NCBI GenBank assembly: GCA_017527435.1
Contig: JAFXQB010000009.1
Coordinates: 1-64,000, forward strand
DNA length: 64,000 nucleotides
Origin: Salinivirgaceae bacterium
GTDB taxonomy: Bacteria; Bacteroidota; Bacteroidia; Bacteroidales; SZUA-534
Reading direction: 5' to 3'
Below, piece by piece: positions 42,525 to 50,285 of this stretch. Within the stretch, counting starts at the first letter, position 1, and each line of letters opens with the position of its first letter. A program made the translations under genes and the position numbers. Under the pieces are notes generated by a model. It saw only the letters and a list, made by a program, of their open reading frames with translations, had not been told where the DNA came from and made no database searches.

Positions 42525-43277
42525 TCAAAGTTCTGCAAGACCCGAGTCAACCAAAATGCGGCCGCAGTACTCGCAAACAATGATGCGTTTGCGTGAGCGG
42601 ATATCAACCTGGCGCTGGGGCGGAATCTTGTTAAAGCAGCCGCCGCAAGCGTCGCGCTGAACGGTAACCACTGCCAAGCCGTTACGCACATTCGAGCTGA
42701 TGCGGTTGAAGGCAGTCAGGTAACGCTCGTCGATAAGTTTCTCGATTTCAGCTTTTTTCACATTCAGTTCATCTTCCTTCTTCTGGGTTTCAGAAATAAT
42801 GCTGTCGAGCTCGCCACGTTTTTGTTTCAAGTCGCCATTACGCTCATTGAAGGTGGTTTCTGATTTTTCGATTATCTCTGTTTTGTGTTCCAAGTCAGCG
42901 GTATACTCGCGTATATGCTTCTCACTCAACTCAATTTCAAGATTCTGAAACTCAATTTCCTTCGAAAGTGAATCGTACTCGCGGTTGTTGCGGACATTGT
43001 CCTGTTGCGACTGATATTTCTTTATATCTTCTTGGCACTGAACAATTTTATGCTTCTCGCTAACAATTTTCTGTTCGTCTTCTTTAACTTCAGTCTTCAG
43101 GTTGGCGATACGGGTCTGCAAACCTGCCAGTTCATCTTCAAGGTCCTGAACTTCGAGCGGAAGCTCACCGCGCAAACTCTTGATTTTGTTGATTTCTGTC
43201 TGAATCTGCTGCAAATCGTAGAGATTCTTCAGTTTTTGTTCCATTGGAACATCCACCTTTTGATTTTTGTCATCCAT
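42525..43277 (-). CDS. Coiled-coil C4-type zinc-ribbon protein
   Basis: A 250-residue protein with a long antiparallel coiled coil (residues about 10-185, rich in E, K, Q and L). A C-terminal zinc ribbon follows: CGGCFNKIPPQ with the second pair CEYCGR. This is the DUF164/CdsZ-like architecture found near nif3 in many bacteria. It starts 4 nt after the nif3 stop, so the two are co-transcribed. Zinc-ribbon coiled-coil proteins of this type are thought to be nucleic-acid-associated, but the precise role is unsettled. Confidence 0.85.
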   Translation of the reverse strand: MDDKNQKVDVPMEQKLKNLYDLQQIQTEINKIKSLRGELPLEVQDLEDELAGLQTRIANLKTEVKEDEQKIVSEKHKIVQCQEDIKKYQSQQDNVRNNREYDSLSKEIEFQNLEIELSEKHIREYTADLEHKTEIIEKSETTFNERNGDLKQKRGELDSIISETQKKEDELNVKKAEIEKLIDERYLTAFNRISSNVRNGLAVVTVQRDACGGCFNKIPPQRQVDIRSRKRIIVCEYCGRILVDSGLAEL

Positions 43278-43280
43278 GCG

Positions 43281-44378
43281 TTATACGTATTTTATCGGAT
43301 TTGTATTTACCTTCGTCAATCGGACTGCAAAATTAGAAAATTTTCCAGTAACTAATTCATAAAAAAGTTCTTTTGTGAACTGCTCGCTTTCATAATGCCC
43401 AATGTCGGCTAAAACAAACGGATAGCGGGCGTCGAAGAACTGATGGTACTTGATGTCGGCAGTAAGCAGAATGTCGGCACCGGCACTCATTGCGTCGCCA
43501 ATCAGGAAACTGCCGGCGCCGCCGCACACAGCCACATTCTTTATCGGCGACTCGGGCAGGCGGGTGTGACGGATGCAGCCGCAGCCGAAAATCTGTTTCA
43601 CCCTTTGCAGAAAATCAGCAGCATTTTCCGGCTTCGGCAGTGCACCGACGATACCGCTACCGGCCATAGCAAAACTGTTGTCGAGCGGATAGACATCGAA
43701 AGCCGGCTCTTCGTATGGATGAACGCTCAGCATAGCATTCACCACTCTGGAAACCAGATGCTTGGGCGCGATGGTCTCAATCCGCGTCTCGGGTTCGAAA
43801 TGTGTCTGACCTATTTCGCCCACATAAGGATTGCAGCCTTCTTCGGCCTTGAAAGAGCCATCACCCTGAAGGTTGTAACTGCACCGGCTATAGTTGCCGA
43901 TACTGCCCGCCCCCGCTTCGAACATGGCATTGCGGACCGCTTCTGCATTGGCCGTCGGCACAAAAACCACAATCTTTCGCAGATTGCCACTCATCGGACT
44001 GAGAATCTTCACATCTTCAAGTCCCAACTTACTTGCAATCCGACTATTGACACCATTCACGAGCATATTGTCGAGATTGGTGTGCGCGGCATATACGGCC
44101 ACATCGTTTTTGATGGCTTTGACGAGCGTGCGTTCGACAGAACTGTTGCCGCTGAACTTTTTCAGTCCGCCGAAAACCAGCGGATGGTGCGCGATTATCA
44201 AGTTGTAGCCCAAGCTGATAGCTTCGTCAACCACTTCTTCGGTCACATCAAGGCTGATGAGCGCGCCTGTGGCTTCTGTGTCGCGACTACCTACAATAAG
44301 GCCGGCATTGTCGTACGATTCCTGCATGGCAAGCGACGCCACACTCTCAATAAAATCAGTTATTTCAGAGATTCTCAT
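43281..44378 (-). CDS. Nif3-like dinuclear metal-centre protein
   Basis: About 366 residues from the ATG at 44378; the upstream TTG or GTG extension is discounted. Nif3/DUF34 signatures are LAMQESYDNAGLIVG, ISLDVTEEVVDEA, NLIIAHHPLVFGGLKK and YAAHTNLDN. The C-terminus has ADIKYHQFFDA and GHYESEQFTKELF. The histidines and acids build a dinuclear metal site. A central insert (about 130-230) with VSRVVNAMLSVHPYEEPAFDVYPL is the PII-like domain of the longer subgroup. Members are linked to GTP cyclohydrolase-type chemistry or tRNA-related roles, unresolved here. A terminator-like hairpin lies upstream. Confidence 0.87.
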   Translation of the reverse strand: MRISEITDFIESVASLAMQESYDNAGLIVGSRDTEATGALISLDVTEEVVDEAISLGYNLIIAHHPLVFGGLKKFSGNSSVERTLVKAIKNDVAVYAAHTNLDNMLVNGVNSRIASKLGLEDVKILSPMSGNLRKIVVFVPTANAEAVRNAMFEAGAGSIGNYSRCSYNLQGDGSFKAEEGCNPYVGEIGQTHFEPETRIETIAPKHLVSRVVNAMLSVHPYEEPAFDVYPLDNSFAMAGSGIVGALPKPENAADFLQRVKQIFGCGCIRHTRLPESPIKNVAVCGGAGSFLIGDAMSAGADILLTADIKYHQFFDARYPFVLADIGHYESEQFTKELFYELVTGKFSNFAVRLTKVNTNPIKYV

Positions 44379-44413
44379 TCTTGTTTTTGTTGACGGCTTA
44401 AAGAAAACCACTT

Positions 44414-44447
44414 AAAAAAGCCTTTCAGAAACGTGCTGAAAGGCTTT
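44414..44447 (-). terminator. Terminator-like hairpin upstream of the nif3-like gene
   Basis: AAAGCCTTTCAG and CTGAAAGGCTTT form a 12-bp stem followed on the minus strand by TTTTTT. No minus-strand gene ends here; the hairpin lies 36 nt before the nif3-like start. It could be an attenuator or the end of a small RNA. Confidence 0.55.
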
Positions 44448-44610
44448 AGCAAGAAATCTTATTTTTGACCCATTAAATACATTGCCAATATTACACAATC
44501 GCCCGTAAATGTGCAAGTTTTTCCGCATTTTTTTGCAACAAAAAGTAGCGCAAACGCCTATATTGTTGTTATTGTTTCCTTGAGACGGCCGTCCAACTCG
44601 GCAAATTGCA

Positions 44611-44618
44611 TATATTTG
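44611..44618 (+). promoter_or_regulatory. -7 promoter box of the TsaC-like gene
   Basis: TATATTTG matches TAnnTTTG, 17 nt upstream of the ATG at 44636. It supports that start over the upstream in-frame ATG. Confidence 0.65.
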
Positions 44619-44635
44619 GCAAAAAAAAAAGAACG

Positions 44636-45202
44636 ATGAACGAAGACATTAAAAACGCTCTTGAAGTGCTGCGTGCAGGCGGCGTGATTCTCTACCCCAC
44701 CGATACCATCTGGGGCCTTGGCTGCGATGCCACCAATGCCGATGCTGTCAAGCGCATCTACGAAATCAAGCAGCGGGCCGACAATAAGTCACTGATCGTG
44801 CTGGTCGACACGGCGGGGCGCATACCGTCGTATGTGCAGGACGCACCCGACATCGCTTTCGATATGATTGAACTGGCAACATCGCCGCTCACGGTAATCT
44901 TTGAAGGTGCAAAAAATCTGGCCACCAACGTTGTGAACGCCGACGACCAAAGCGTTGGCATCCGTGTGGCTACTGACGATTTCTGCCCCACTCTCATCAG
45001 CCGGTTCCGCAAGCCTATTGTCTCTACATCGGCCAACATTAGCGGACAGCCCGCCCCGGCCTGCTTCGACGAGATTGACCCACGAATCATTGAAAGTGTG
45101 GATTATGTTGTCCGCCATCGTCAGGATGACATAACAAAGCATAAGGCTTCGGGAATTGTAAAAATCGGACGCAACGGCGAAGTGAAGGTTATCAGGGAAT
45201 AG
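44636..45202 (+). CDS. Threonylcarbamoyl-AMP synthase (TsaC/Sua5/YrdC)
   Basis: About 188 residues from the ATG at 44636. The YrdC fold is shown by GGVILYPTDTIWGLGCDATN near residue 13, IKQRADNKSLIVLV (the KR/SxN region), GIRVATDDFCPTLISRFRKPIVSTSANISGQPAP and a C-terminal VKIGRNGEVKVIRE. It makes threonylcarbamoyl-AMP from threonine, bicarbonate and ATP for the t6A modification of tRNAs reading ANN codons. The length fits the YrdC-only (TsaC) form without the Sua5 domain. The SUA5-type C-terminal extension is absent. Confidence 0.88.
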   Translation: MNEDIKNALEVLRAGGVILYPTDTIWGLGCDATNADAVKRIYEIKQRADNKSLIVLVDTAGRIPSYVQDAPDIAFDMIELATSPLTVIFEGAKNLATNVVNADDQSVGIRVATDDFCPTLISRFRKPIVSTSANISGQPAPACFDEIDPRIIESVDYVVRHRQDDITKHKASGIVKIGRNGEVKVIRE

Positions 45203-45248
45203 AAAAAGAACAACGAACTTCAAGCTTATATCTTTCAATTTAAACTTT

Positions 45249-46346
45249 ATGTTCCGCCATCGAGCCATACAATTCCTTACAGTTGCCATCATGGTAATTG
45301 CCGTGCATCCGGCTGTCGGTCAGTCGCTGGGCGCTTTCACCGACTACGACAAGCATTTTATTGTTTTCGATGACGGCAACTTCCGGCAATTAGAGTTTCA
45401 GGAAGTCAAATCATTCGCTGTTGGCAGTGGCTGCGTGGCCTACGTAAGCAACGGTGGGCACTTGAAGGCATATGCCAACCACATCAGTTACAGTGTGTCG
45501 CCGTCAGTCGATAGCTACACCATAACCGATAACCTGTTCACTTTCAGTGTGGGTTCGCAACTCTACGTTTTTGAACAAGGCAACCGGCGGATGCTGTCGG
45601 GATTCACCGGCCGATTTATGGTTGGCGACAGCGTGGTGGCTTTCATCGACACAAACAAGCACTATTTTTCAATCTATTCCGACGGCCGCATAACCGAGCT
45701 TGCCGACATCATCGTGGGCAACGATGCTGAGTTCTGGGTGGGCGCCAACACTGTCGCCTTCGTAGATATGCACGATGTGCTGCGGTTGGTTTGCGACGAC
45801 CGCGTTTACGAACTTTTCAATGTCATTGACGGCATCAGTGTCGGGCTGGGGCGCAATGTGGGCGCATTTGTCGACCATTCTGATGGCGCGTTCCGGATTT
45901 TTTACAACGGCGAGATGAACGACATTGAACAGTTTGCGCCAAAATCGTTCAAATGCGGATACGAGCAGGTGGCTTTTGTCAACAGCATGGAAAATTTCAG
46001 GCTTTTCTGCGGCGGTGAGATTTACGACATTTCAGGCTTTGCCCCCGACATGTACGATTTGAATCGCAAAATGCTTGTTTACAGTCTTCAAGGACAATTT
46101 TTCACTTTCATCAATGGCGAGCAGTATCTGGTCGAGAACTACGTGCCGCAAAGTTACAGCATCAACGGCAACCTGCTGACTTACATAGATCAGAACGGAT
46201 ATCTGGCAGTGTTCGAAGATGGCGAAAAGCACATCATATCATATGGTCCGATCAACGGCTACACCGCTGTGGGCGATGTGGTGGTTTTCAACGAAGGCCT
46301 GAACACCACAAAAATCTATTACAACGGAAAGACATACAAGAAGTAA
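45249..46346 (+). CDS. Secreted repeat protein, propeller-like
   Basis: A 365-residue secreted protein (signal peptide ending near VHPAVGQS) that I cannot place in a family. It is built of about eight repeats of roughly 40 residues. Typical units are VAFVDMHDVLRLVCDDRVYELFN, VGAFVDHSDGAFRIFYNGEMNDIEQFAP and LTYIDQNGYLAVFEDGEKHIISY. The alternating hydrophobic strands and turn residues (D, G, N) suggest a beta-propeller or beta-solenoid. It follows the TsaC-like gene by 46 nt. Surface or periplasmic location is likely; the ligand is unknown. Confidence 0.65.
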   Translation: MFRHRAIQFLTVAIMVIAVHPAVGQSLGAFTDYDKHFIVFDDGNFRQLEFQEVKSFAVGSGCVAYVSNGGHLKAYANHISYSVSPSVDSYTITDNLFTFSVGSQLYVFEQGNRRMLSGFTGRFMVGDSVVAFIDTNKHYFSIYSDGRITELADIIVGNDAEFWVGANTVAFVDMHDVLRLVCDDRVYELFNVIDGISVGLGRNVGAFVDHSDGAFRIFYNGEMNDIEQFAPKSFKCGYEQVAFVNSMENFRLFCGGEIYDISGFAPDMYDLNRKMLVYSLQGQFFTFINGEQYLVENYVPQSYSINGNLLTYIDQNGYLAVFEDGEKHIISYGPINGYTAVGDVVVFNEGLNTTKIYYNGKTYKK

Positions 46347-46462
46347 GACATAAAAAAACATCCGTATGATAAAACACCAATTTATAAGCATGATCCACAC
46401 ATATTATAATATGTTTCCCGTTCAAACTTTTCAGCATTAGGTGAAAGCTAATATTAATCACT

Positions 46463-46487
46463 AAAAACGCGGAATAATTCCGTTTTT
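46463..46487 (+). terminator. Terminator of the propeller-like gene
   Basis: AAAAACG(C)GGAAT and ATTCCGTTTTT form a stem, followed by a T run; it lies 117 nt after the stop at 46346. Confidence 0.55.
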
Positions 46488-46614
46488 CGGCGCCGAAACC
46501 GACTCTCTCAAGGCGTCATTAATAACACTATCGTAAGCAATCATTTGATTATCAAAGCAAATCCCATATCAACAAAATGATGTTGATAATAATTGCGCGT
46601 TTGTAATAAAATTG

Positions 46615-46622
46615 TATTTTTG
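46615..46622 (+). promoter_or_regulatory. -7 promoter box of rplM-rpsI
   Basis: TATTTTTG matches TAnnTTTG, with a TTG (46593-46595) about 19 nt upstream as a -33 candidate. The start codon is 61 nt downstream. Confidence 0.6.
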
Positions 46623-46626
46623 CAGT

Positions 46627-46646
46627 CCACATTTGGGGAAATGTGG
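46627..46646 (+). ncRNA. Possible ribosomal-protein leader hairpin before rplM
   Basis: CCACATTT and AAATGTGG pair perfectly around GGGG. The hairpin starts at the predicted 5' end of the transcript and 37 nt separate it from the GTG start. Such a 5'-terminal structure fits autogenous control by L13. I cannot verify that it matches a known leader family. Confidence 0.4.
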
Positions 46647-46683
46647 ATAGTATTTATTTATTAATTAAAAAGTTAGGATTAGA

Positions 46684-47139
46684 GTGGACACACTTAGTTT
46701 GAAAACCATCTCGGCAAACAAGACAACCGTTGAGAAGAAATGGGTTGTCATCGACGCCAAAGACCAAGTCTTGGGCCGTCTTGCCAGCAGTGCCGCCTAT
46801 CTGTTGAGAGGCAAGCACAAAACCAACTTTACCCCCCACGTTGACTGCGGCGATAATGTCATCATTATCAACGCCGAAAAAGTTCAACTTACAGGCAACA
46901 AATGGGCAGGTAAAGAGTATACACACTACACCGGCTATCCCGGTGGACAACGCACTATCGTTGCAGAAAAACTTATGGTGAAAAACCCGATTGCAATGGT
47001 AGAAACCGCAGTAAAAGGTATGCTTCCGAAGAACCGTCTCGGCGCAGCCCTGTACCGCAACCTTTATGTTTATGCAGGCGAGAGCCACCCACACGCAGCT
47101 CAGCAGCCTGAATTGATTAACTTAAATTCAATCAAGTAA
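46684..47139 (+). CDS. rplM: 50S ribosomal protein L13
   Basis: A 151-residue r-protein starting with GTG at 46684, in frame with [20 protein letters not shown]. The family motifs are [41 protein letters not shown] and [24 protein letters not shown]. The C-terminal extension [15 protein letters not shown] is normal for Bacteroidota. It precedes rpsI by 1 nt, the conserved rplM-rpsI order. Autogenous control through the leader is possible. Confidence 0.97.
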   Translation: MDTLSLKTISANKTTVEKKWVVIDAKDQVLGRLASSAAYLLRGKHKTNFTPHVDCGDNVIIINAEKVQLTGNKWAGKEYTHYTGYPGGQRTIVAEKLMVKNPIAMVETAVKGMLPKNRLGAALYRNLYVYAGESHPHAAQQPELINLNSIK

Positions 47140-47140
47140 A

Positions 47141-47527
47141 ATGGAAGTAATTAATGCAGTTGGACGCAGAAAGTCCGCTATCGCTCGCGTTTACTTGAGC
47201 CAAGGAACCGGCAACGTAACAGTTAACGGCAAGGATTTCAAAGAGTATTTTCCGATTGAGACCCTGCAGTACATTGTTATGCAACCTTTTGGTGTATTGT
47301 CGCTTAATGGCAAATTCGATGTCAAAGCAACCATCGACGGTGGTGGTGTGAAAGGACAGGCCGAGGCCGTTCGTCTGGGAATCACCCGCGCGCTGATGAA
47401 ATTTGACGAGGAAAACCGCAAGCCCCTGAAGGCTGCCGGATTTGTCACCCGCGACCCACGTGAGGTTGAACGTAAGAAACCTGGTCAGAAGAAGGCTCGC
47501 AAGAGATTCCAGTTCAGTAAGCGTTAA
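47141..47527 (+). CDS. rpsI: 30S ribosomal protein S9
   Basis: A 128-residue r-protein with [20 protein letters not shown] at the N-terminus, [16 protein letters not shown] in the middle and the conserved basic tail [17 protein letters not shown], which reaches the ribosomal P-site. It starts 1 nt after the rplM stop. Confidence 0.97.
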   Translation: MEVINAVGRRKSAIARVYLSQGTGNVTVNGKDFKEYFPIETLQYIVMQPFGVLSLNGKFDVKATIDGGGVKGQAEAVRLGITRALMKFDEENRKPLKAAGFVTRDPREVERKKPGQKKARKRFQFSKR

Positions 47528-47635
47528 TGATGCTGCACGAGAATATCGTTTAGTATCTAAATTGTTAAGACTTCTGAAACAGAACTACTTAACGATTGCT
47601 TTTACAACAAGAATGTAAACGAAAAACAAACAAAA

Positions 47636-48475
47636 ATGTCAAGAGTTAATTTTCAAGAATTATTAGACGCAGGTGCGCACTTCGGCCACCTGAAAAGAAA
47701 ATGGAATCCGGCTATGGCACCATACATCTTTATGGAGAAGAACGGAATCCACATCATCGACCTGCACAAGACAGTTGCAAAGGTTGATGAAGCCGCTAAT
47801 GCACTCAAGCAGATAGCAAAATCGGGCCGCAAAATTCTTTTTGTAGCCACCAAAAAACAAGCAAAAGATATTCTTGCAGAACAAGTTAAAAAAATCAATA
47901 TGCCATACGTATCAGAGCGCTGGTCGGGTGGTATGCTGACTAACTTCCCCACTGTTCGCAAGGCAGTCAAAAAAATGAGCTCGTTCGACAAGATGGAGCA
48001 GGACGGAACACTTGACCACCTGTCGAAACGCGAGAGACTGCAAGTCGACCGCCAACGCAGCAAACTGACTAAGAACCTTGGCAGCATCGCCGACCTTACC
48101 CGTCTGCCCGCCGCCCTGTTCGTTATCGACGTTCAGAAAGAGAAGATTGCCGTGGCTGAGGCACACCGCCTTCAGATTCCGGTATTCGCTATGGTCGACA
48201 CCAACTCAGATCCTAACATTGTTGACTACGCCATCCCGTGCAACGACGACGCAGCAAAAGCCATTTCACTGGTTTTAGGCGCTGTTTGCGACGCCATTCA
48301 GGAAGGCCTGGCCGAGCGCAAAGCCGAAAAAGACAAAGAACCCGCTGAAGGCGAAGAGAAACCTGCAAAAGGCGGCAAGAAATCGGCTGCAAAAAAAGTA
48401 GCTTCGACTGAAGACGAGGCTGAAGCTGAGGCCGAAGAAGCCAACGAAAACGAAACCGAGGAATCGGCAGAATAA
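47636..48475 (+). CDS. rpsB: 30S ribosomal protein S2
   Basis: A 279-residue r-protein. Motifs are FQELLDAGAHFGHLKRKWNP, YIFMEKNGIHIIDLHKT, LFVATKKQAKDI and AMVDTNSDPNIVDYAIPCNDDA. The C-terminal 50 residues are an acidic, low-complexity extension (EAEAEAEEANENETEESAE), longer than in Escherichia coli but common in Bacteroidota. It precedes tsf by 18 nt in the conserved rpsB-tsf operon. It follows rpsI by 108 nt and may be partly co-transcribed with it. Confidence 0.97.
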   Translation: MSRVNFQELLDAGAHFGHLKRKWNPAMAPYIFMEKNGIHIIDLHKTVAKVDEAANALKQIAKSGRKILFVATKKQAKDILAEQVKKINMPYVSERWSGGMLTNFPTVRKAVKKMSSFDKMEQDGTLDHLSKRERLQVDRQRSKLTKNLGSIADLTRLPAALFVIDVQKEKIAVAEAHRLQIPVFAMVDTNSDPNIVDYAIPCNDDAAKAISLVLGAVCDAIQEGLAERKAEKDKEPAEGEEKPAKGGKKSAAKKVASTEDEAEAEAEEANENETEESAE

Positions 48476-48493
48476 TTAAAAAAGATTAAGATT

Positions 48494-49492
48494 ATGTCAA
48501 TATCAGCATCTGACGTAGCAAAACTGCGCAAAACCACCGGCGCCGGTATGATGGACTGCAAAAAGGCCCTGACCGAAGCCAATGGCGATTTTGACCGCGC
48601 CATCCAAATCATTCGCGAGAAGGGACAGGCTGTCGCCAGCAAACGTGCCGACCGCGAGGCTTCGGAAGGCAACGTGATTGCCAAAGTATCAGCCGACGGC
48701 AAACACGGCGCACTCATCGCTCTTAACTGCGAGACTGACTTTGTGGCTAAAAACGAGGATTTCGTAAAACTCGCTCACGAGATTTGCGACCTGGCTCTCG
48801 AGAAACAGCCTGCCGACCTTGCTGCCTTGAAGGCTCTTCCGTTCAAGAACGGCAAAGACGTTGAGGGCATCATCACCGAGCAAATCGGTATCATCGGCGA
48901 GAAACTTGAACTGGCTTGCTATGAATCGCTTTCGGGCGAGGTTGTTTGCGCCTACATTCACATGGGCAACAAACTGGCCACTCTGGCAGCCTTCAACAAG
49001 GCCGGTGTTGACGCACAGGTTTACAAAGACGTTGCAATGCAAGTTGCAGCTATGAACCCTGTTGCATTGAGCAAAGAGGACGTTCCTGCAGCCGTTATCG
49101 AGAACGAGCTGACCGTGGCCGTTGAGAAGACTAAAGAGGAATTGGTTTCGAAAGCCGTTGACGCTGCTTTGAAAAAAGCCGGCATCAATCCTGCTCACGT
49201 TGACTCGGAAGACCACATTGAGTCGAACACTGCAAAAGGCTGGCTGACACCTGAACAGGCTCAGCAGGCACGCGACATCCGCGCCAAGGTATCGGTTGAG
49301 GCCGCTGCCAACCTGAAAGAGCAAATGGTTCAGAACATTGCACAAGGCCGTTTGAACAAGTTCTTCAAAGACAGCACTTTGTTGAACCAAGAGTTCATCA
49401 AGGACGCCAAAATCAATGTTGCCCAGATGATGGACGCAGCATCGAAAGGCTTGACTTGCACAGGCTTCAAACGCTATGCTTTGAAAGACTAG
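48494..49492 (+). CDS. tsf: Elongation factor Ts
   Basis: A 332-residue nucleotide-exchange factor for EF-Tu. The UBA-like N-terminus is VAKLRKTTGAGMMDCKKALTEANGD, followed by the core signature LNCETDFVAKNEDF and ACYESLSGEVVCAYIHMGNKLA. A third, C-terminal unit (HVDSEDHIESNTAKGWLTPEQAQQ) is the extended form seen in Bacteroidota. It is 18 nt downstream of rpsB and is closed by two terminators. Confidence 0.96.
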   Translation: MSISASDVAKLRKTTGAGMMDCKKALTEANGDFDRAIQIIREKGQAVASKRADREASEGNVIAKVSADGKHGALIALNCETDFVAKNEDFVKLAHEICDLALEKQPADLAALKALPFKNGKDVEGIITEQIGIIGEKLELACYESLSGEVVCAYIHMGNKLATLAAFNKAGVDAQVYKDVAMQVAAMNPVALSKEDVPAAVIENELTVAVEKTKEELVSKAVDAALKKAGINPAHVDSEDHIESNTAKGWLTPEQAQQARDIRAKVSVEAAANLKEQMVQNIAQGRLNKFFKDSTLLNQEFIKDAKINVAQMMDAASKGLTCTGFKRYALKD

Positions 49493-49516
49493 AATTTTTC
49501 AAATTCGATAAAAATG

Positions 49517-49551
49517 AAAGGCATTCCACTGCGGAATGCCTTTTGTTTTTT
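49517..49551 (+). terminator. Terminator of rpsB-tsf
   Basis: AAAGGCATTCC pairs with GGAATGCCTTT around a 6-nt loop, followed by a T-rich tail. Confidence 0.9.
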
Positions 49552-49594
49552 GCAAGCAAGCAGAAAACCGCAAAACCGATTGTAATAGCTTGTC

Positions 49595-49627
49595 AAAAAA
49601 AATAGGGGCTTTGCCCCTATCTTTTTT
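49595..49627. terminator. Bidirectional terminator before the His-rich lipoprotein gene end
   Basis: ATAGGGGC and GCCCCTAT form a perfect stem with a TTT loop, flanked by A and T runs, between the converging tsf and lipoprotein genes. Confidence 0.8.
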
Positions 49628-49668
49628 ATACCCAAATTTGTACAAAGGCTATTAAAAAGCCATTTCAA

Positions 49669-50220
49669 TTACTCTTGCCCATTATTGGCATCTTTCATTG
49701 GCACATTGTTGATTTTCACATCTTTGAGCTGCGGCGCCGGTTGCTTTTTACCATGCTGATGCCCGTCGTGACTATGATTGTGCCCACTGTGGTTGTGTTC
49801 AGCTTCGTTATGCTGATGAATATGGGGCACTACGCCACGCTCTTTAAGCAGCTCAATCTGCTCGTCCATGGTCATGTTGTTGAATTTCGCCCACTTCTTC
49901 TCCATCTCGATGCGTTTGGCGGCCTGAATTGAGTCGCGGCGGTCGATGCGGGCCTTTTGGTCGGCTATCCACTCGCTCTTCTCTTTGTCGCTCATCTTGT
50001 TGAACTCTTCCCAAGCGGCCTTGTTCTCAGCTTCACGTTTTTCGCGGGCTTCCTGCGCCTTTGCCTGCTGAGCCTTGCGCTCCTGCGCTTTTTGCTGTTG
50101 CTTGATAAATGTTTGCGGCTTTGCCTTGGTTGTGTCGCTACTGTTGGTTGCGCTGTTGCAACTTGCAAATGTTGTGGCGCAAATGACGATGCCTGTCAGC
50201 ATCAGTAAACTCTTTTTCAT
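49669..50220 (-). CDS. His-rich lipoprotein, possible metal binder
   Basis: A 183-residue lipoprotein. The lipobox is FASC, giving a lipidated cysteine at about residue 21. The middle is a highly charged coiled coil (QQQKAQERKAQQAKAQEAREK). The C-terminal third holds a dense histidine cluster, HIHQHNEAEHNHSGHNHSHD followed by GHQH, which would bind Zn, Ni or Cu. No enzyme motif is visible. It is probably anchored in the outer membrane or periplasm and acts as a metal sink or sensor-like protein. It is a single-gene unit, ended by the terminators at 49595. Confidence 0.72.
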   Translation of the reverse strand: MKKSLLMLTGIVICATTFASCNSATNSSDTTKAKPQTFIKQQQKAQERKAQQAKAQEAREKREAENKAAWEEFNKMSDKEKSEWIADQKARIDRRDSIQAAKRIEMEKKWAKFNNMTMDEQIELLKERGVVPHIHQHNEAEHNHSGHNHSHDGHQHGKKQPAPQLKDVKINNVPMKDANNGQE

Positions 50221-50285
50221 ATCGATATCTTTTAAAAAGTTGCGGACGCAAATTAGTAACTAATTCCGCCCGCAACCAATTGTTT

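Larger units (their letters stand above)
46347..46683. other. Intergenic region and leader upstream of rplM
   Basis: No gene of credible length is visible; a 24-codon frame at 46362 lacks support. The region is AT-rich. It holds the terminator of the preceding gene, the rplM promoter and a 5'-proximal hairpin, each listed separately. Confidence 0.5.
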
